Shown piece by piece: positions 12,701 to 27,700 of a DNA stretch of 64,000 bases. Location of the stretch: the NCBI GenBank assembly GCA_008360955.1, contig LUCM01000151.1:431588-495587 (forward strand), written 5' to 3'. The notes beneath the pieces were generated by a model. That model was not told the origin of the DNA. It did not search any database and was given only the letters and a program-made list of their open reading frames with translations. Made by a program: the position numbers and the translations under genes. This DNA comes from Fasciolopsis buskii. Taxonomy: Eukaryota > Platyhelminthes > Trematoda > Plagiorchiida > Fasciolidae. How positions within the stretch are numbered: position 1 is the stretch's first letter; each line of letters starts with the position of its first letter.

Positions 12701-15700
12701 GTCAAACAATAATTAAGCGGGCATCCAAGCAGATGCAGTAAACAAACAAACAGAACGTATATTACTTGTCACGGAATCGTTCGGTTATAAAGCTGCCTCG
12801 AAAAAGATTAGCCGAAATAGCAGAAATGTCAATAAAAAGCATTCTTTATCGATAACGTCCCTTTCTGTCTGTAACCTGGGTAAATAGAAATTGCTGAATA
12901 TCAAAAATCAGAGGCCCAAATTACATGTTGATTCGGGAAAATTTTTGTGACTGAGTTTGTAAATATGAATTAAAACTTTGTAGAGGCTATTTCCTTGTTT
13001 GATGAACTAATTGGAATTGTTTGTTCTTCAGCTTTTCTTCACGGAATACTTGTATGAACAACCCTCGTTTCGTTCTGAGTTCCCATCTTTCAAGTCTGTT
13101 TTAATAAGTCCTTTTTCAGCCTCGTCACTTCTATCTAAATTTTTTCTGGTTGACTCATGCACATCATCCACAGATTTCCCTATGAATACAAGTGAATTGT
13201 TTTCATTACCAACCTGTTAGAAAGTTACTCAGCTAGAGATTAAAAGTGATTATTTACTCGAAAGCACAACCACGGGGACTTGAGCTTGCTAAGTCTATCG
13301 TGGGAATGTTTTAGTCTGATTAGTGTTGACAGGATTTTCACAGCTGTGGCTCTAAATTTGCTTTATACAAGAGTGTTTTTTTCAAAGTAAAACGCAATCA
13401 AATCCCCTTGGGTTGTCGAAAAGACAGTCTGTCTTTGTTTTATAGAATTGTCTGATTTTCTTCATCATGAATCCTTGCCTATCTCAAAAAGGCGACATGA
13501 AACGAACTTGGCATCAAAAGAAAGATTTCTTGGCATCCACTCATGATTTGGGACGGATATAACTAAAACATTCAACCTATTTATCTATTTTAATCGGTGG
13601 ATTCACTGATTCGTTCAATTTCGATATAAGCATTTTCCGTCGATTAGCTAAACTATTCCACGAATGAGGAGTGATTATCTTAAAGAAATCACTAAAAACG
13701 CAATTAATGTTTGATCAAAAACAACTGCTCAAACTTATCCGTTTGTTTGCTTGATACGTGTGTCTCCTACATGGGTTATAATTGCTTCCTTCACATTTTT
13801 CGCCGATGTTTTTAAACTATCCGACTGAGTATCCGCAACACTGGTGACAGCTGATGACACTTACCGTTAGTAGTAATAGTAGTAGCTCTGGTAAGTAGTA
13901 GCGCTGGTAAGTAATAGCAGGTGTGGTAGAATCATTTTCTCATTAGGCAATGTGTAAATATTTTTGATGTATATTTCGGTCCATTTAAGGCTATCGAATA
14001 TAAAAGTAACCACGGGCGTGATAATTCAAACCTGAAAAATTCACATTCACACAGCTTGCCAGTCTTGATAACCGCCAGCCAAATAAGTCAGAAAAATCAA
14101 TGTGTTTTAATCTGCGCTGCTTCCAGTTCTCCTTACTTCAGTGACGTGCAAGATCTAAGGTTCCTAAACGTCCCTATGACCAGAAGTTCCAGTCCTTGAG
14201 ATTTTTCATGGTTTCCCTGATTGCTGTCCAAAATAAGCGATTAATCTTGCCTGATAAATTTATTTCACCTTCTAGATCACATCAAACATTCAATTTTAAC
14301 TCCAATTACTTTTTCGTCATTTACTTCCAACTTACAAACTGATCGGCTATGACAGTCAACAACACACATTCTTCCCGCCTGTCTCATTTCGTTTTGTTGG
14401 TGTAACATACGTTTTGAATAACTTTGATATGATTAGATTATAGCACTTATAGGTGATAATAAGAATAGATGGTTCAACATGGATTTAGGAGAGACAGAGA
14501 GAGACGGTTATGCAGTGCTGTAGCTTACTATCCCCTTGCTCAATTCAATCTGATTTTCAGTTTCGGATGGCGTACTTGGTAGATCTGCAGTTCCGTTAGT
14601 AGCTGAATTAGCTTGTCTATCGCGTACCAAGCTAGGCCACTAAACGTCCGCTTCACACTTGTCCCAGCTAAGCTTGCGGGGTTACTTTGCACCAAAAGAC
14701 AAATTGTAAGTGAAAATTCATAATCGCGACAGACCGGCGAAGAGGAATGAAGTTTGTGCAAACGGAAAGTATCAGATGCCTTGTTTGGATGGAGACGTTC
14801 AACGAGAAATCAAAGGTGCACAGTGTATTCCATTTCGTACAAGATGAAAGTCGCCGGTAGCAGCATCAACCTGTAAAAAATAAAGGTCTTTTTGCATTCA
14901 AACACCGATATGCATTTTGTGAATGCTGAAAAACTTGCTTACGTATTCGGCGGTCGACGCCAACAATACTAGATGTTTGTTTAGGCAGCTGGTGTTCGAA
15001 AGCGCCGTGCGCAGCAATTAAGTGGTGGGATAAACAACTTTTTCAGTGCAAGATCACCAACCTGGTCCTGGAAACAAAAATTTGTCAAGCACCAATGAAT
15101 TCGACATTGACGAATTAACCTCAACCTTGCATTTCAGAATACCGAACAGATAAGATATCAACAAAATTCCGTCTGTAGACTTGTGAGATAAGACAGAATG
15201 AAATTTGAAGCCGATGGATGGATAAGATTTGAAGTCGATTTTCAATTAGTTGGAGGTGTGAATAGAAATTTATTGACGCATTTCACGCAGTCACTGATAT
15301 ACCCCTAATAAATATGGTTAACAATAGGAAAAACCGACTTTGGGAAATTCGGCTGATCATTCTGAAACCAAGCCTAGCAAAGTTAAAATCTACATTTAGC
15401 AGACAACGAAAAACCACGGGGACGCGGTAAATTGGAAAGTGGTGCAGGCATTGCTCAATCCAATTTGCTATCATTACCTTATAGGGCCAAAAATGCTCCA
15501 GTTTTTATTGGGAAGGAAATACCTTTTACCCCACAGGTAGCTGTTTGGGGACTTAAAGACCGTCGAATAAAGCTTTTGACAGTAACGTCGAGTTACTTCA
15601 CATGACTGGTTCCGTTCATCGGTTTCCCTTCTAATGTATACGTTGTTTAATCAAGGCAAGGAATGGTTCGGATAAATATACATTCATTATGTTGCGGCAA

Positions 15701-18700
15701 TACCAAACCTGGTGCATGGTGCTAGTTAAACTCATGAGGAAAGGAGAACGAAAGTCAGTGGGACCGGTAAACATGAGCAGACAGATATGATAGGTGCCAA
15801 TTCACTAATCCAAATGGTAAAAAAATGGCAATAAGATACCATCTTATACTGCAAAGAAGCCAATAACTTGTGCAGCTGGCTGTTTTCTTCCTAATTTGAT
15901 TTGCTGATTTTGTTAAGGAAACCAGCCGCCGAGTCATTCAGGAGCATCAGAAGGAGTGCCAGTTGATTGTGTGTCTGTGTAAAGGCAGGAGGGGCACAAA
16001 GTTAGAAAAGCACAGTGCATCAGCTCTGCTACAAGGTAGCAGGATTTTTTAACAAAATGAACTGAAAAAGAAAATACATTTAGTATGCAACGACTGTTCT
16101 TGCAGATAAAATGATGGAAACCGTTGGTAGTAGTAAAGAACATCCGAAGACGGTGCAAAACTGACGGCCGGAGTGGCTTCAAGGCAGTAAAGTTAACAGC
16201 GATTGACCTGAAGCATACCTGTAGTGGCATAGGGGCCGTGCATTGGGGGATGAGTTCAGCCCTAAACGGATGAAGGTAGTGAGATAGAGTCCAGGATGGC
16301 AATGAAACTTGGTTGTGTACAAAAATATGAGACAAGTTGATGCCAAACCACGTATTAGAGATATGCAACGACGATTTTCTGGACCGCCAATAGCTGAGAC
16401 CCTAAGGGAGTGCTAGTGTCTGTTCACTTCAGTGGAGGTATTTGATTATCATGAAGAACGAATGCTTGGAAAACGTGGAGTCAGATAGTGGGATAGATGT
16501 GTCAGGCGCGGACCGTCTATGGAGAAAATGCGAGTAGGTTATTTACCTCTGTATTGTAGTTTAATCCCCTTCCGCCCCCAGTGACGGTCCGGCGTTCCAA
16601 AGTTCCGACTGAAATAAGAACAGTTTATGTCTTCTTTTACGGAAAATGAATGAAATGTCACCTCAGTCATATTAACAAGTTTATAGATGCCTTCCTTTTC
16701 ACAAAGACATTTGAGAAAATTGTGGATATTCTCCTGTGGGAATAGGGCGATTTTTGGACAACACTTAGCTTGAAAAGTGATTTGGAATTCGCTCGTTAGC
16801 AAGCCCATTTTCAGTCAGTGAAAATCAGTCGGTGGCTGCATCGGCTGATATCCCACATAAGCAGACTTTCTCGAAAAAGCATCACGCTGCCGAAGCGAGC
16901 CGTTTGGGCCGATAAGAGGGAACATGAGCAGAATACAAAAAGATTTCAGTTTTGACTAGTATCAGGTTTTGGTCTGACTAAATTAAATTGAAAAGTATGT
17001 GGAAGTAGACTTGAAGGAACAGTTGATATCCCTCCGACCTAATATGGAGGACTCTCTTGTGGATGTTTAATTAATGTCCATAAAGCGTAGACGGACTAAC
17101 GAGTTCAAGGAGGCTTGGTTACAACCTCCCACAATCACATGCAACCAGTTAGCCAGAGAAGTAGCAATAAACAAAGAATGTTTCATAAGACAAATTGATT
17201 TCCGGAAGCTTAAACCGTGGAACTGTGTTTATTTTTAATCATAATAGAAAGAAGACAGAAACATTCAGGGTTGCAGGTCATTGTTGGACAACCAGCATCA
17301 TTCCGAAGAAAGTTGAAAAACTGTCTGACTTGCCACAACACTTGGAATTCACATACTTAATGAAATCAGTTGCGATTTCTCTCGGAAACGTCCTCTGCCG
17401 AGCTTCAAGCAAATTGGATCAATCACTTGAATCTTGGGAACCGATAGGCTACAAATTACGAATTCAATTCAATTTGAGTAAATAAAGTAAGTCATTATGC
17501 TTCCTAAGCAAGAACCGAACTTACAGCATTGAGTTCACTAATTTTGCTGAGAAGTGTATTTTCAAGAGCAGCTTACCAATCGGAACCTACCCCCTTCTTT
17601 ATCTTTGGCATTTCTAGTCCAGACATTCCAGTTCGCAAATATTTCTTTCGTAGTATGAGTTCTCTGACGCATATATGGGAATCATTTGTATTCCTTTACG
17701 AGGTTCTACGGATTCCAGAATGCAACAGAGTTGTCGCGTTTTGGTGCAACTGCTCAAGAGGCTTGTCGACAGTGTACCCAACACTAGGACTTTGCAACGC
17801 GTAGCATTTTCTGTTGCGAATTCCAGTTCGGTGTAGCTGTGTGAAAGTTTCGCTGGAACTATAGTCTTCGTTTTACTGAAACTATAGAAAGTACGAATTG
17901 ACTGAATGACGGAAACCGCTAACTTGTTGATTCTCTACTTGATCGGAAGTTTCGCACTAGTTTACCGATTACATTTGGAGACTTATTGCAACGTATGCTG
18001 CTCTGAGACCATGCTTTGGCTTTAAGAGAACTGCAGACCCCGACATGTGGAAAATATCATTGCGAATTCGCTGGTTATTTTAACTTATTTCAGCAATGAT
18101 TGCTAATGGCAATGTGGATTGATATTACCATATTTCGGATCTACACCTATACGCCTATTTAATTTTAGAAGCCGATGAGTAACTCAATCGTGTCTGTTTT
18201 AATGCTGGGTAGCACTCCTGATAAAAAAGCAATAACAGGGTTAATAGATTAAACTATTTTCATCTAATTTCGAGCCCGTCAACTGATCTGTTTTTGGAGA
18301 GAAGTGACATAATGGTCATCTAGTGATAGGAACAACCGCACTATAGAACTAGGAAGTACATACTCCAGGGCTATCGACGGATCCGGGAAGATATGAGACA
18401 ACAGATTATTTGTAAGCATGTGTGTATTCCAATTGTGATTATGTCCATGAAGTCGAAAATTACCTGGTTGATGTACTGTAAAGTCTGTGCTAATTTTCCA
18501 CCACTGCCCCTTGAGTTAATTTGTTGTATGCGATAGCAATCTGTGGTGCAAAATATTAAGCATAACATATGTGAAGATTACCACAAGTTTTCAGCGTTAC
18601 TGAAGTTTCCCGATGACTGGTTTAATCGATCAACCCCAAAATGAATGCACTACCATTCCACGCCTTCATCGCTGAGGTTAAGCGGATGACCCAGTTAGCA

Positions 18701-21700
18701 GGATAATCGCTCCATGTGATTGGATATAGAGAGTGGGACATATTGACGGCTAGAAGGAGCAAGGTGGACGGATGATGACATGGCGAAAAGGTATGAAAAT
18801 CCTAATCAGTGAAAATTCTTAATTCGCTTAGGTCAGATCATCGGGTTTGGGTCCACAACCTAACGTAGCACGGTGGTTTGAAACAACTGGGAATGCTCCT
18901 GATTTCAATAGTCAGTTGCATCCCTGAATGCTTCTCTATTGTCTTTTGATCTTAGCATCCTACGATTTTCATTTCATTACTATTCCTTTCCGTGAAGTAG
19001 CAACCAAAACCACAGGGAGTTTAAGAAGGCCCAATGGCTACAAAACTGAAAGTGAAACTGTCACTGCTTGTTGGGGTTGCGATAATTTCGCTTCATTCTG
19101 GTTTCCTTCCTTCAAAGCATGCTTCCATAATTATTGCCATTCACACATCCTTTTCTTAATTTTTCTCAGTCATTAGATTCAATCACGCTTAGACATTTCA
19201 GAAACTCCATCCTCTTCAAAAGAAGCACACGTGCTAGATATCAGGCTGCTCGTGAAAGCACTTGCTTAAGATGTCCGTACCGGCTTGATCACTTCAGCCA
19301 TGCGCCCCATGTTTGCGAAAGTATTTAGCAATTCACCATTTATTCAGTCTCAAATTCAAGTTTACATTTGTGTCGTTTGAGAACGACCATTGTAACTTCC
19401 TACGTCACCATCAAGATAGAGCTCCTAGTGCGAGAAAAAATGGACGCAGTTTGGAGGCATAACAACAGCCACTTGTGAGTAAGTCTTAAAATATTAATAC
19501 AAACACACCAGCCTGTGTTATCTAGGGTGATGGAAGTGCGCTAATAAACAAACTGTGCACGTTCTTTCTGCCTGCAACGTAAAATCTGTTGTTTTCTAAG
19601 ACCCGTCCCTACCATTTCTACTTCCATTGCTTCCAAATAAGTTGTCTTATTCTAGGTGACTTTATTCAAGCCTCTAATCCACAACCCACTGTTTTTTGAT
19701 CAAACAGGTCTTGGTGCTTCCCCAGTCATAGGCAATTCTACTAAAGGTGGAATTATCAACAGTATTCCCGAATTATTTCTCATAACATTAAGCGCGCCCA
19801 ATTCAACGAGCGATATGTGCTTAAGTCCATTCAAATCTAATCTATATGCTCGTTCTAAGGTTTGCTATTTCGTGCAAGCAAACTAAATCCACATTTTCCT
19901 CCGTAATTTTTGCATAATTCTTCTAAAACCTCTCCTTCAAACTCGCGTTAAGTGATGCCGTTAAACTTTCCACGGATACGGTTAGCGCAGTTTTGGTAAG
20001 TGCAGTTTCCTGGAAACCTCGTTCCCCTATAACGGCGGTATTCCTTTCCAATTACTGAAGTCCCTAGGGCAACAAAAGAATCACTTGTGTAAATCCCATG
20101 ACAATTCACGTGACAGACGCATCTCCGCCCAAGTGAAGGCAAAAGCTAAAAGCCTTGTGACGACATTCGTCAACCAGCTTCAGGGTGGCAGCATCAACAA
20201 ATCATCAAGTATATGCGGATCGACTAACATATAAAGAGAAGAGACAAATAAAACGCACTGTAGATTTTGGCAGTATTGTTAAAGTTTTGCTTCACCCTTG
20301 TAATAATATTCAAATTATAGTAATCTAAAAAGACTATGAACTAACCGCTTGTTAAGCTTCTTCGAACAGTGGGATTAAGCAAAAGGGTAGATTCTAACGG
20401 CCTATCATCGACGTCATTCATTGGCTCTGCTTGACACTCGTTCCTCTGGTTATAACATCCTTAAACATACCTTCTATTTTTGACTGCTGAAGGTTGCTCA
20501 CAGCTGCTTTAGTTTCCACTAAATAATTGTCCATTTTTCACGTATGCGGTTGAAGAGAGTGCACGAGTCGTTAGCATCCTACAATATTGGTTTTTTTCCA
20601 TGTTGCTCAGCTAGATAAGGGGCACTCTGCGTTTCGAATTTCCAAACCTGACGGTTCCACTTTTAAACCAAGCCAAACGCTATATTGTCGTAACTTTCTT
20701 CGCTTTCAGGCAGAAAGATCGTGTTTTACTTAAGTACTTGCGTACTTATTAGAATCCTGCCCATGATATCTTTGATTCGGCTTATTGATCTAACAAACCT
20801 ATTTAGGACCTCGTGGCCTTTCTCATTTATCACACAGAAGAATCAGTGGGCACATCAAATAAACTTTTACATAATTTTTTCTTGGACTTGTTTTATGTAG
20901 CTTGTTGTTTTATGGTTTGTCACGCTTCATTCAGGCGTGAATGGTTGTTTGCATTTATTCTTATCACTATGGCCTTTCATTGACGATTTTTATGCCCTAA
21001 CCGGTTCAAATTCTGGCTTTTTAGAATCATTGGTCTCTCTTTTTCCGCCTCTCTATTCATATAACCTATATTTTATCGACAAATAAAAATTAGTAGTATG
21101 ATGTCTGGGAAACACTTTGAAGTTATTGCACGTAAAATTCTGAGTTGGACATTTCACTGTTCACCTGTGCGTAAAACCGTCAAGAAGTGCCATTTCAAAT
21201 AAACACACTTAAACTTTCAACAGAAATCAAAGCACCACCTCAAACTTCGTTTCATATTGTTTCTGCTGGTTATTTTTGCTGTAATTTGTCCGGACTTGCT
21301 ACGGAAGATTTGTATGTAGTTCTTCCTGAACTGTCATTATTGGTTCTGAATTCCTTGTAATGCTAACCGATTTCTACAATAATTTATTTGAGCAACATTT
21401 GTCCCAGATCTTCGGATCCCACTCATTCTGTGCAAGATGATCTGAAGTATTTCTGCACGTTGAAATTTTCGTTTCTCGCCTACCCGAGTAAATTAATACC
21501 TTTAAGAATTTCGCTATACCTTACCCAGTGCGTATACTGACAAATTGATATATGTTACAGCCGACTTTCAGCTCCCTATCTAGAACAAAGACATTTTTCA
21601 TCTAACGAGTTTTCTTTACATTTCTAAAGTGAAGGTGAATGTAACTGTTCATTCCGGCTGAAATGTTGACGGTAACATTCACCAACGTATTATTCTGTTG

Positions 21701-24700
21701 AGGTTCGCGTTCATTTGAGTGTCTTTTTCATGGCGCGCTCTACTCTACCAATCTTTTCCGCATAGATGAACCCAACGAAAGTTTTTCATTACCTCAGTAC
21801 TTTGGTTTAAATCATTTGCGACATTTCTACTTCTAGAACAAGACATAAAGTTATCTGATTAGAGTAAACTTTTCTTTTTCATTACTTGGCCAAAACATCC
21901 ATGTCCATTTCAACCTTGACGTAACCTTGATAATGAAAACTTTTTTTCCGGTGTATCTTTTACTTATTAGAAATAGAGAATTTTCGGAACGCAAAGTTAA
22001 GTCCGGAGAAAACATTACAATATTTGATTGATTTCCATTTTCTGGGCAATTGGCCGACATAAAGCCGTTTGCAATCTTTGGTTTACTGTTTTGCTTTTAA
22101 CTTGGCTTTAAACAGCTGTTGCATCATACGTAGTAAACTATTTCATTGAATTACTGAATTTTTTACAAAGAGCCAAATCTGACTGCTTGATTAATTAAAA
22201 CGTTTGGTGAGGAATTTTTAAATAAATTCTAAAGCTCGTTCGAGAAAGGACAATGATGGGTGAATCCCGGCAAAGACTTGTGCAAGAGATGCACCTCTCG
22301 GGAGCAATCAGAATTAACATTCGTTTCCTGCTGAATGAGTGTTGGCTTTATCAGACCTTGTTCGCTTCCATGGACACTGGACTTAATATAATTACGTTGG
22401 AAAATCTACGACATCTGGAAGACATCTCTGCTGAAGTGGCCTCAACAGGTTTGCGCCTTATGTCACATCCGATTCAGAGTGGTGTTGCTATTGCATATAT
22501 CACCAACTCGCGCCGTTAAGATGCCGATTGTTTTACGCAGCTAACTATATGCGTTATTTTATCTCCTAGTGATTTTGAACCCAAATAGTCAAATAATTTG
22601 CACTTTAGTGTTTTACGAATACATATGCTGCATTCCAATACCCTGTGAATAGCCATTTAACACGCTTTGTAAACCTATAGCTAGATTTTGTGTTGCAGAG
22701 TAGCTGGTGACTTCAGCATATTCAGAGGAAGGTAATTTAACCATTAAGGTTTTAAAAAGGAGCTTGACCGTCCAAATGAAGTGGGAGAAGTTTGGAGTTA
22801 GTTACCAGTTAAAGTTATTTCTGTTCTTTAAAATTCCCGCCTTGGTTCATCCGGTGACCCCGGATTAGCGGTTTTTTTTGAGATTTGCAGTCACAACAAG
22901 CACGGACGTTTCGCACAGCATCGCGGCCAAAAAATGATAGAAAGACAGATTTGTCTGCAGAATAGCTGCTGTTGAGTAAAGTAATCAACCAAACTGAGTT
23001 TATTTATTCCTGTACTCTGACATCTTAACTTTTTGCGATCATGCACTTTTCCCAGACTTTTTGGCTTGTTATGCGTATATGCATTTGCCTCTCGCATTTT
23101 ACGTAATAGATTCTGAGTTTCATCACCAAGATTATTTTGCTATTCAGTCCACAGATTACCCTGAAGTCAGGGCTTCGATGATGTCCACCAGAACGGAGCA
23201 ATCCCTTTGGAATTCTGAACAGACTTACTGTAATGGATATATTAACTACCAGGGAGCCTGCAGGCTGCGAAATGACCTATTTGTAGGTTTATCCTCAGGC
23301 ACGTTTGCCGTCATAGGCATTAGACCTCTGGGCCAGTCATTTAATGGACATATAGTAGGTCCCACTTTCAAATCAGTCAAAAATGATTTTCACACGTGGC
23401 TTTAGTTTGCACTTGCCCACGTGTTTTCCCATTGAATATGTCGCGAAAATGCATCAACCTGCGTCCCACCTTTATGATAAAGTTCTATAAGTAAATACCT
23501 TTTTGCATAGGACGGCTAGCTGCAAGCAAACGATCGTCCTTCCCAAAATCCTATCCAATGATGATCCGTTTTATCAACTTAATTTGTGATTTGTTGAAGC
23601 GTGTTTAGTGTTGTACGAAGAAAGTCATCTGAATAACGGAATAAGTGAACACGCAATAGAAATTAATCGTGCGCATTTAAAATGCGTGATTTATTTGGTA
23701 TTGGTATTGCGAACATAGTGAATGACATTAAATATTTAACAAGAAAAAGCACAAAATTCATGTCCATTTAAAACTGACCTGTTTATTTGAGTAATAAAAT
23801 TAATACCCTAGATATTCTTTAAAGTTATACAAGTTTCAAAGTATCACTGGAGTTCTGAAGACTTTTATAATGCATTCAGTATCCAACCGCAATGTAGATT
23901 CCTAATTTGTTTGTCTTCATGAACTCACGCGTTCACTGCCTTTGTCGAGCAATGATTACCCAATGGGTGATCATTGCCTACTTGCGTACATAATTCTTCC
24001 GAATTGTAAGGAAATTACAGGGTGTAGTCTTTAATTCGTATTAGTACGATCCAAATAGCCAGACGCTTCCTTATTTTTGCTGCTGCAATATGGATATAGT
24101 AAGTGTACTTGTTTTACAGTGAATCGCCGTTCACTGATCGGCCTTAAGTCTAACGGAATATTTTCCCAAGCATGACACGTGACGGTATTGTTGCCGATAA
24201 ATCCTCTCTCATCGTTGTGACTCTGCATCGATATTCATTGAATGGGACAATTAACTAACCTTTACACAGCTAAACACAGATTTCGCGCTATTATTTACAT
24301 GTAACTTAGTCGACGACTGAATAATAGCCATCTTGTTTGACTGGCTGGTTTTATTTAAAACAAATCATTTCCACTGAAGATTTACGGAAACAAACTCAAT
24401 CAGTCAGATCAAACAAACGTGCTCATTCAGCTGCTCACGAGAAGAACCCGCTTGTTTTTTCGAAGTATTCTTTGTGCAAACTTTTAGAAAATCTCCTTAG
24501 GCCACCGTCGGAATCTGACCACATCCGCATTGATTCTTACGAAAGGCTCAAACCACTGAATCACAAGATTTCACAGGTCCAGCATCAATTAATGGGTACA
24601 ACTGAATCATGATGGTTTAACGAATCACCTGGGTATGATAATAGCCTTTAGTCTTATCTGATCTTGGCATGTAGGATAGCTTAAATCCGGATCCTTATTT

Positions 24701-27700
24701 TCTTATTTGCCGTGTTCAAAGCTGCAGTCAAAATCGATACACTTAAGCATCTGTTCGCGTGCTGTAACCCACTAGATTTATGACTTTCTTTGTTTTTCCT
24801 CGGTCTTTTTCCGGGAAAATTTAACTCAGTGGATACATGAAATTCATTTCTCCTTCCATTCATGTACATCGAGGACAATTCAGTCGATCAGCCTTATCCA
24901 AAAGCAATAAAACTGCCAGTAGGATTATCAGAGAAACATCGGTTGTATTTATGCCATTGACGAATATGGAAATGGTACACGTTTTGAATACAACCGTTCG
25001 CCGCACTGGTATGACCCTACGTACGGACCTTTCATTGTTTCCTGGGAGACGAAGTACTTAAACAAGCATGTCACTTCCGCGATGCATCTTGAAGAAGAGG
25101 GAAACTATGAACTTCTCATCATTCATCCGATTGTGCTCGGACTTTGCTGTTTCCTAGTGAGAATCCTTTGTTCATGTACAAGCTCGATATCCAATGCCCA
25201 AGAACTGCGTGATGTAACTTCTTATGAATTCGTTCAGTTACATAGACAAACGGCTACGCGTAGACTTCAAAGTGTCTGCAGTTTGCTTTACTTCACTGTT
25301 CCAAAATTTTCTCCAGCGCAAACGACTCTTGTTTCCTGTCGAGATTCAAATACACAGAGTGAACAATAATGAACGGTACAAAACGACAAACTTGATGAGC
25401 GATCTCAATCGCTCTGCGTCTTTTCGTTCAGACCTGGAATAATTTTGGCACTGTAAATGCACAAAATTGCACCGAACAGTGCCCTGAACTTTACATCCAA
25501 GGTGACCTGGGTAAGAAACTGACAAAGATAAAATTCGCAAACCGCTGTGCTCTTTAATGAGTCCACCTTACAGTTTCGCTTTTCCCAATTTCTGGCAAAC
25601 TCTTTATTCTTGCTCACTGCACGGTCTTACGGTGATTATGGCATTTCTGTTTCTCTGGGTCTTGGATTACTCGCACTTCTTTGTGTACACCTGAGAGGCG
25701 GCCTGCCTGCTGTTCGATATGCTTTTGAGCATTTTTCCAAATTCGAGCTTAAATAGATTGTCGGGCTCCTCTTAAATATAACCTTAGAAATATTACGTAA
25801 CTGGAAGGATAGACTACACTATTTATTATAATGCCTGGGAAAAATTGCCATTTACATCGTCTGTTCTGCATTATACGTCGATTCAACCATCGTTTCCCCC
25901 ATCAATATTGTCTCAATGGAATACTCGAATTAATAATATTTATATTCCAATTTTTCAAACCTTCTTGGACCAGTTAGGCAGTGATCAGCTTGGAAATCCA
26001 CTGACCGCGTTGCATATACATCAAATAAATGCGACCAGTGAGTGAATTTGGTGTTTTATGATTGTCAAAGAACCGGAGGGGTACTCCGATTAACGGTCAT
26101 AGGGTGTTGTTAGTAAAATTGCACTCAGGAAGCAAAGGCATTGTGATGCACACACTGCATTCATTGAGAGTCCTTCTGAAAGTACACCGTGAATTAATGT
26201 GATCAAAATGTGAAGAATTTCAAGTAGGAAATTGATTGGAGCGGACAAAATAAACAAATGGCTGGATTGACAAAATCAGTACTACTATCTGGTCTCTATC
26301 TAAATTCCACAGGTAATCATCCGCAGATTAGCAACGCATTGACCAGCATGGATATTTATTCTTCCACTAAAACATTTGGACATTCGGTGCTTCGGCTGGC
26401 TCACTTCTATTCTTACTATCGTTTCCAATGCATTTCGTCTTTCTAAAAAGCATTTGGAATCAGTCTTTAGAGAAACAAAAAGACTTATTCCAATGGCCAT
26501 TCATATTTAAAAATCAGTAAACTATCCTATTTACTTTTCGGTCCCGCTCATCCAATGCACTTCAAGTCGAATAGACCCATCCTCAGGTCAGCCACACCCT
26601 TGGCAAAATAACAGCATCATGGTGACTCGCAGATACTTTGGATTCTGAAATATGGGAGTGATCACTTATTATCCAAGGGTGTAGCTCTCAAAGCCTAATA
26701 ACTCAGGCGTTACAACACGCTATTTTCAGTGTAAGGCAAAACAAAACTCAAAAGTCTAAGCTACTCGGGTAGACAAGAGCAATTCCGTTGCGATTTGTGG
26801 ATCAAATGAAAATAGACCTAGGGGAGCTATTTGCGTGAGACACAAGTATTCAGCGCGTGCATCAATTTGCAACCGCCCGGCAAGTTTTCTGCTTTCTATA
26901 CCATTCATAATGGTGTAGTTTACATGATAAATTAGATTACTGTCCTTCTGCCAGAAGCTCCATCAGATCAGTAATAGCAAGCGTGAACGATTAATCTACC
27001 TAGGAAAAATGAAGGTGATAGTTGGGTGGGTATCGTCGCTTGGTCAAAGACAGCCTTCGGAAAGACTATATATCGTCCTGTTTTCGGTTTTAATTGTAAG
27101 TAGCATCGCATTTAGTTTGCACGGGACTTCTGAAGATCTTTTAAAAGAAAATCTCGTGAAGGCAGAAAAACGTCATACCAAAACAGTGGAATCTTTCTAC
27201 TAATGCTGTCGTCATAAATGAAGTCAGAAATTCTCGCTTTCATCATATCGTTTTTATTGTGTTGTATAGTATTTTGAGTTTTGACTATACGTGTAGTCGG
27301 ATTTCAGTCAAAAAGGGCACAACACGGAGAGCAAAATAAAATTGAAACAGAAAACGTTTTAAGTTACGAGAACTTGTGTATGAAGTCAGTCACGATCTGC
27401 TGCCGAGTGGCATTCCTTTTCTGTTGTACATTTCATATTCTGGCCGTGTAAACCCCATTGACGAGCACTGTGCCGCGTGCATATTGCACATTTGCCGCCC
27501 ACAGTAAGACCAAGTAATTAGGGTGGTAATGGTTAATGACCAGAGAGATTGGCGTGAATTTTGTGATCACTTGGAACGAGCTGCCTTGCGTGTTCTGTGG
27601 AACTCACTTTCTGATCTCAGTGTAACAGGTATTCCCATTTGCGTGTGTGAATTATGGAGCGCTGTGGGCAATGTTCGGTCTTTGAGGGGAAAAGCATAGT

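Noticed and set aside
15934..16368. 144-codon minus-strand frame with a stretch (FRSIAVNFTALKPL) faintly like the RPIALTS region of a reverse transcriptase
   Set aside because: Only one motif is arguable. No LDFS-like motif A or YADD follows, so I do not call an element, though a very old LINE remnant is possible.
27009..27203. 64-codon plus-strand frame with a hydrophobic segment and charged tail
   Set aside because: Looks like a small membrane protein, but there is no supporting context and the length is ordinary for chance frames here.
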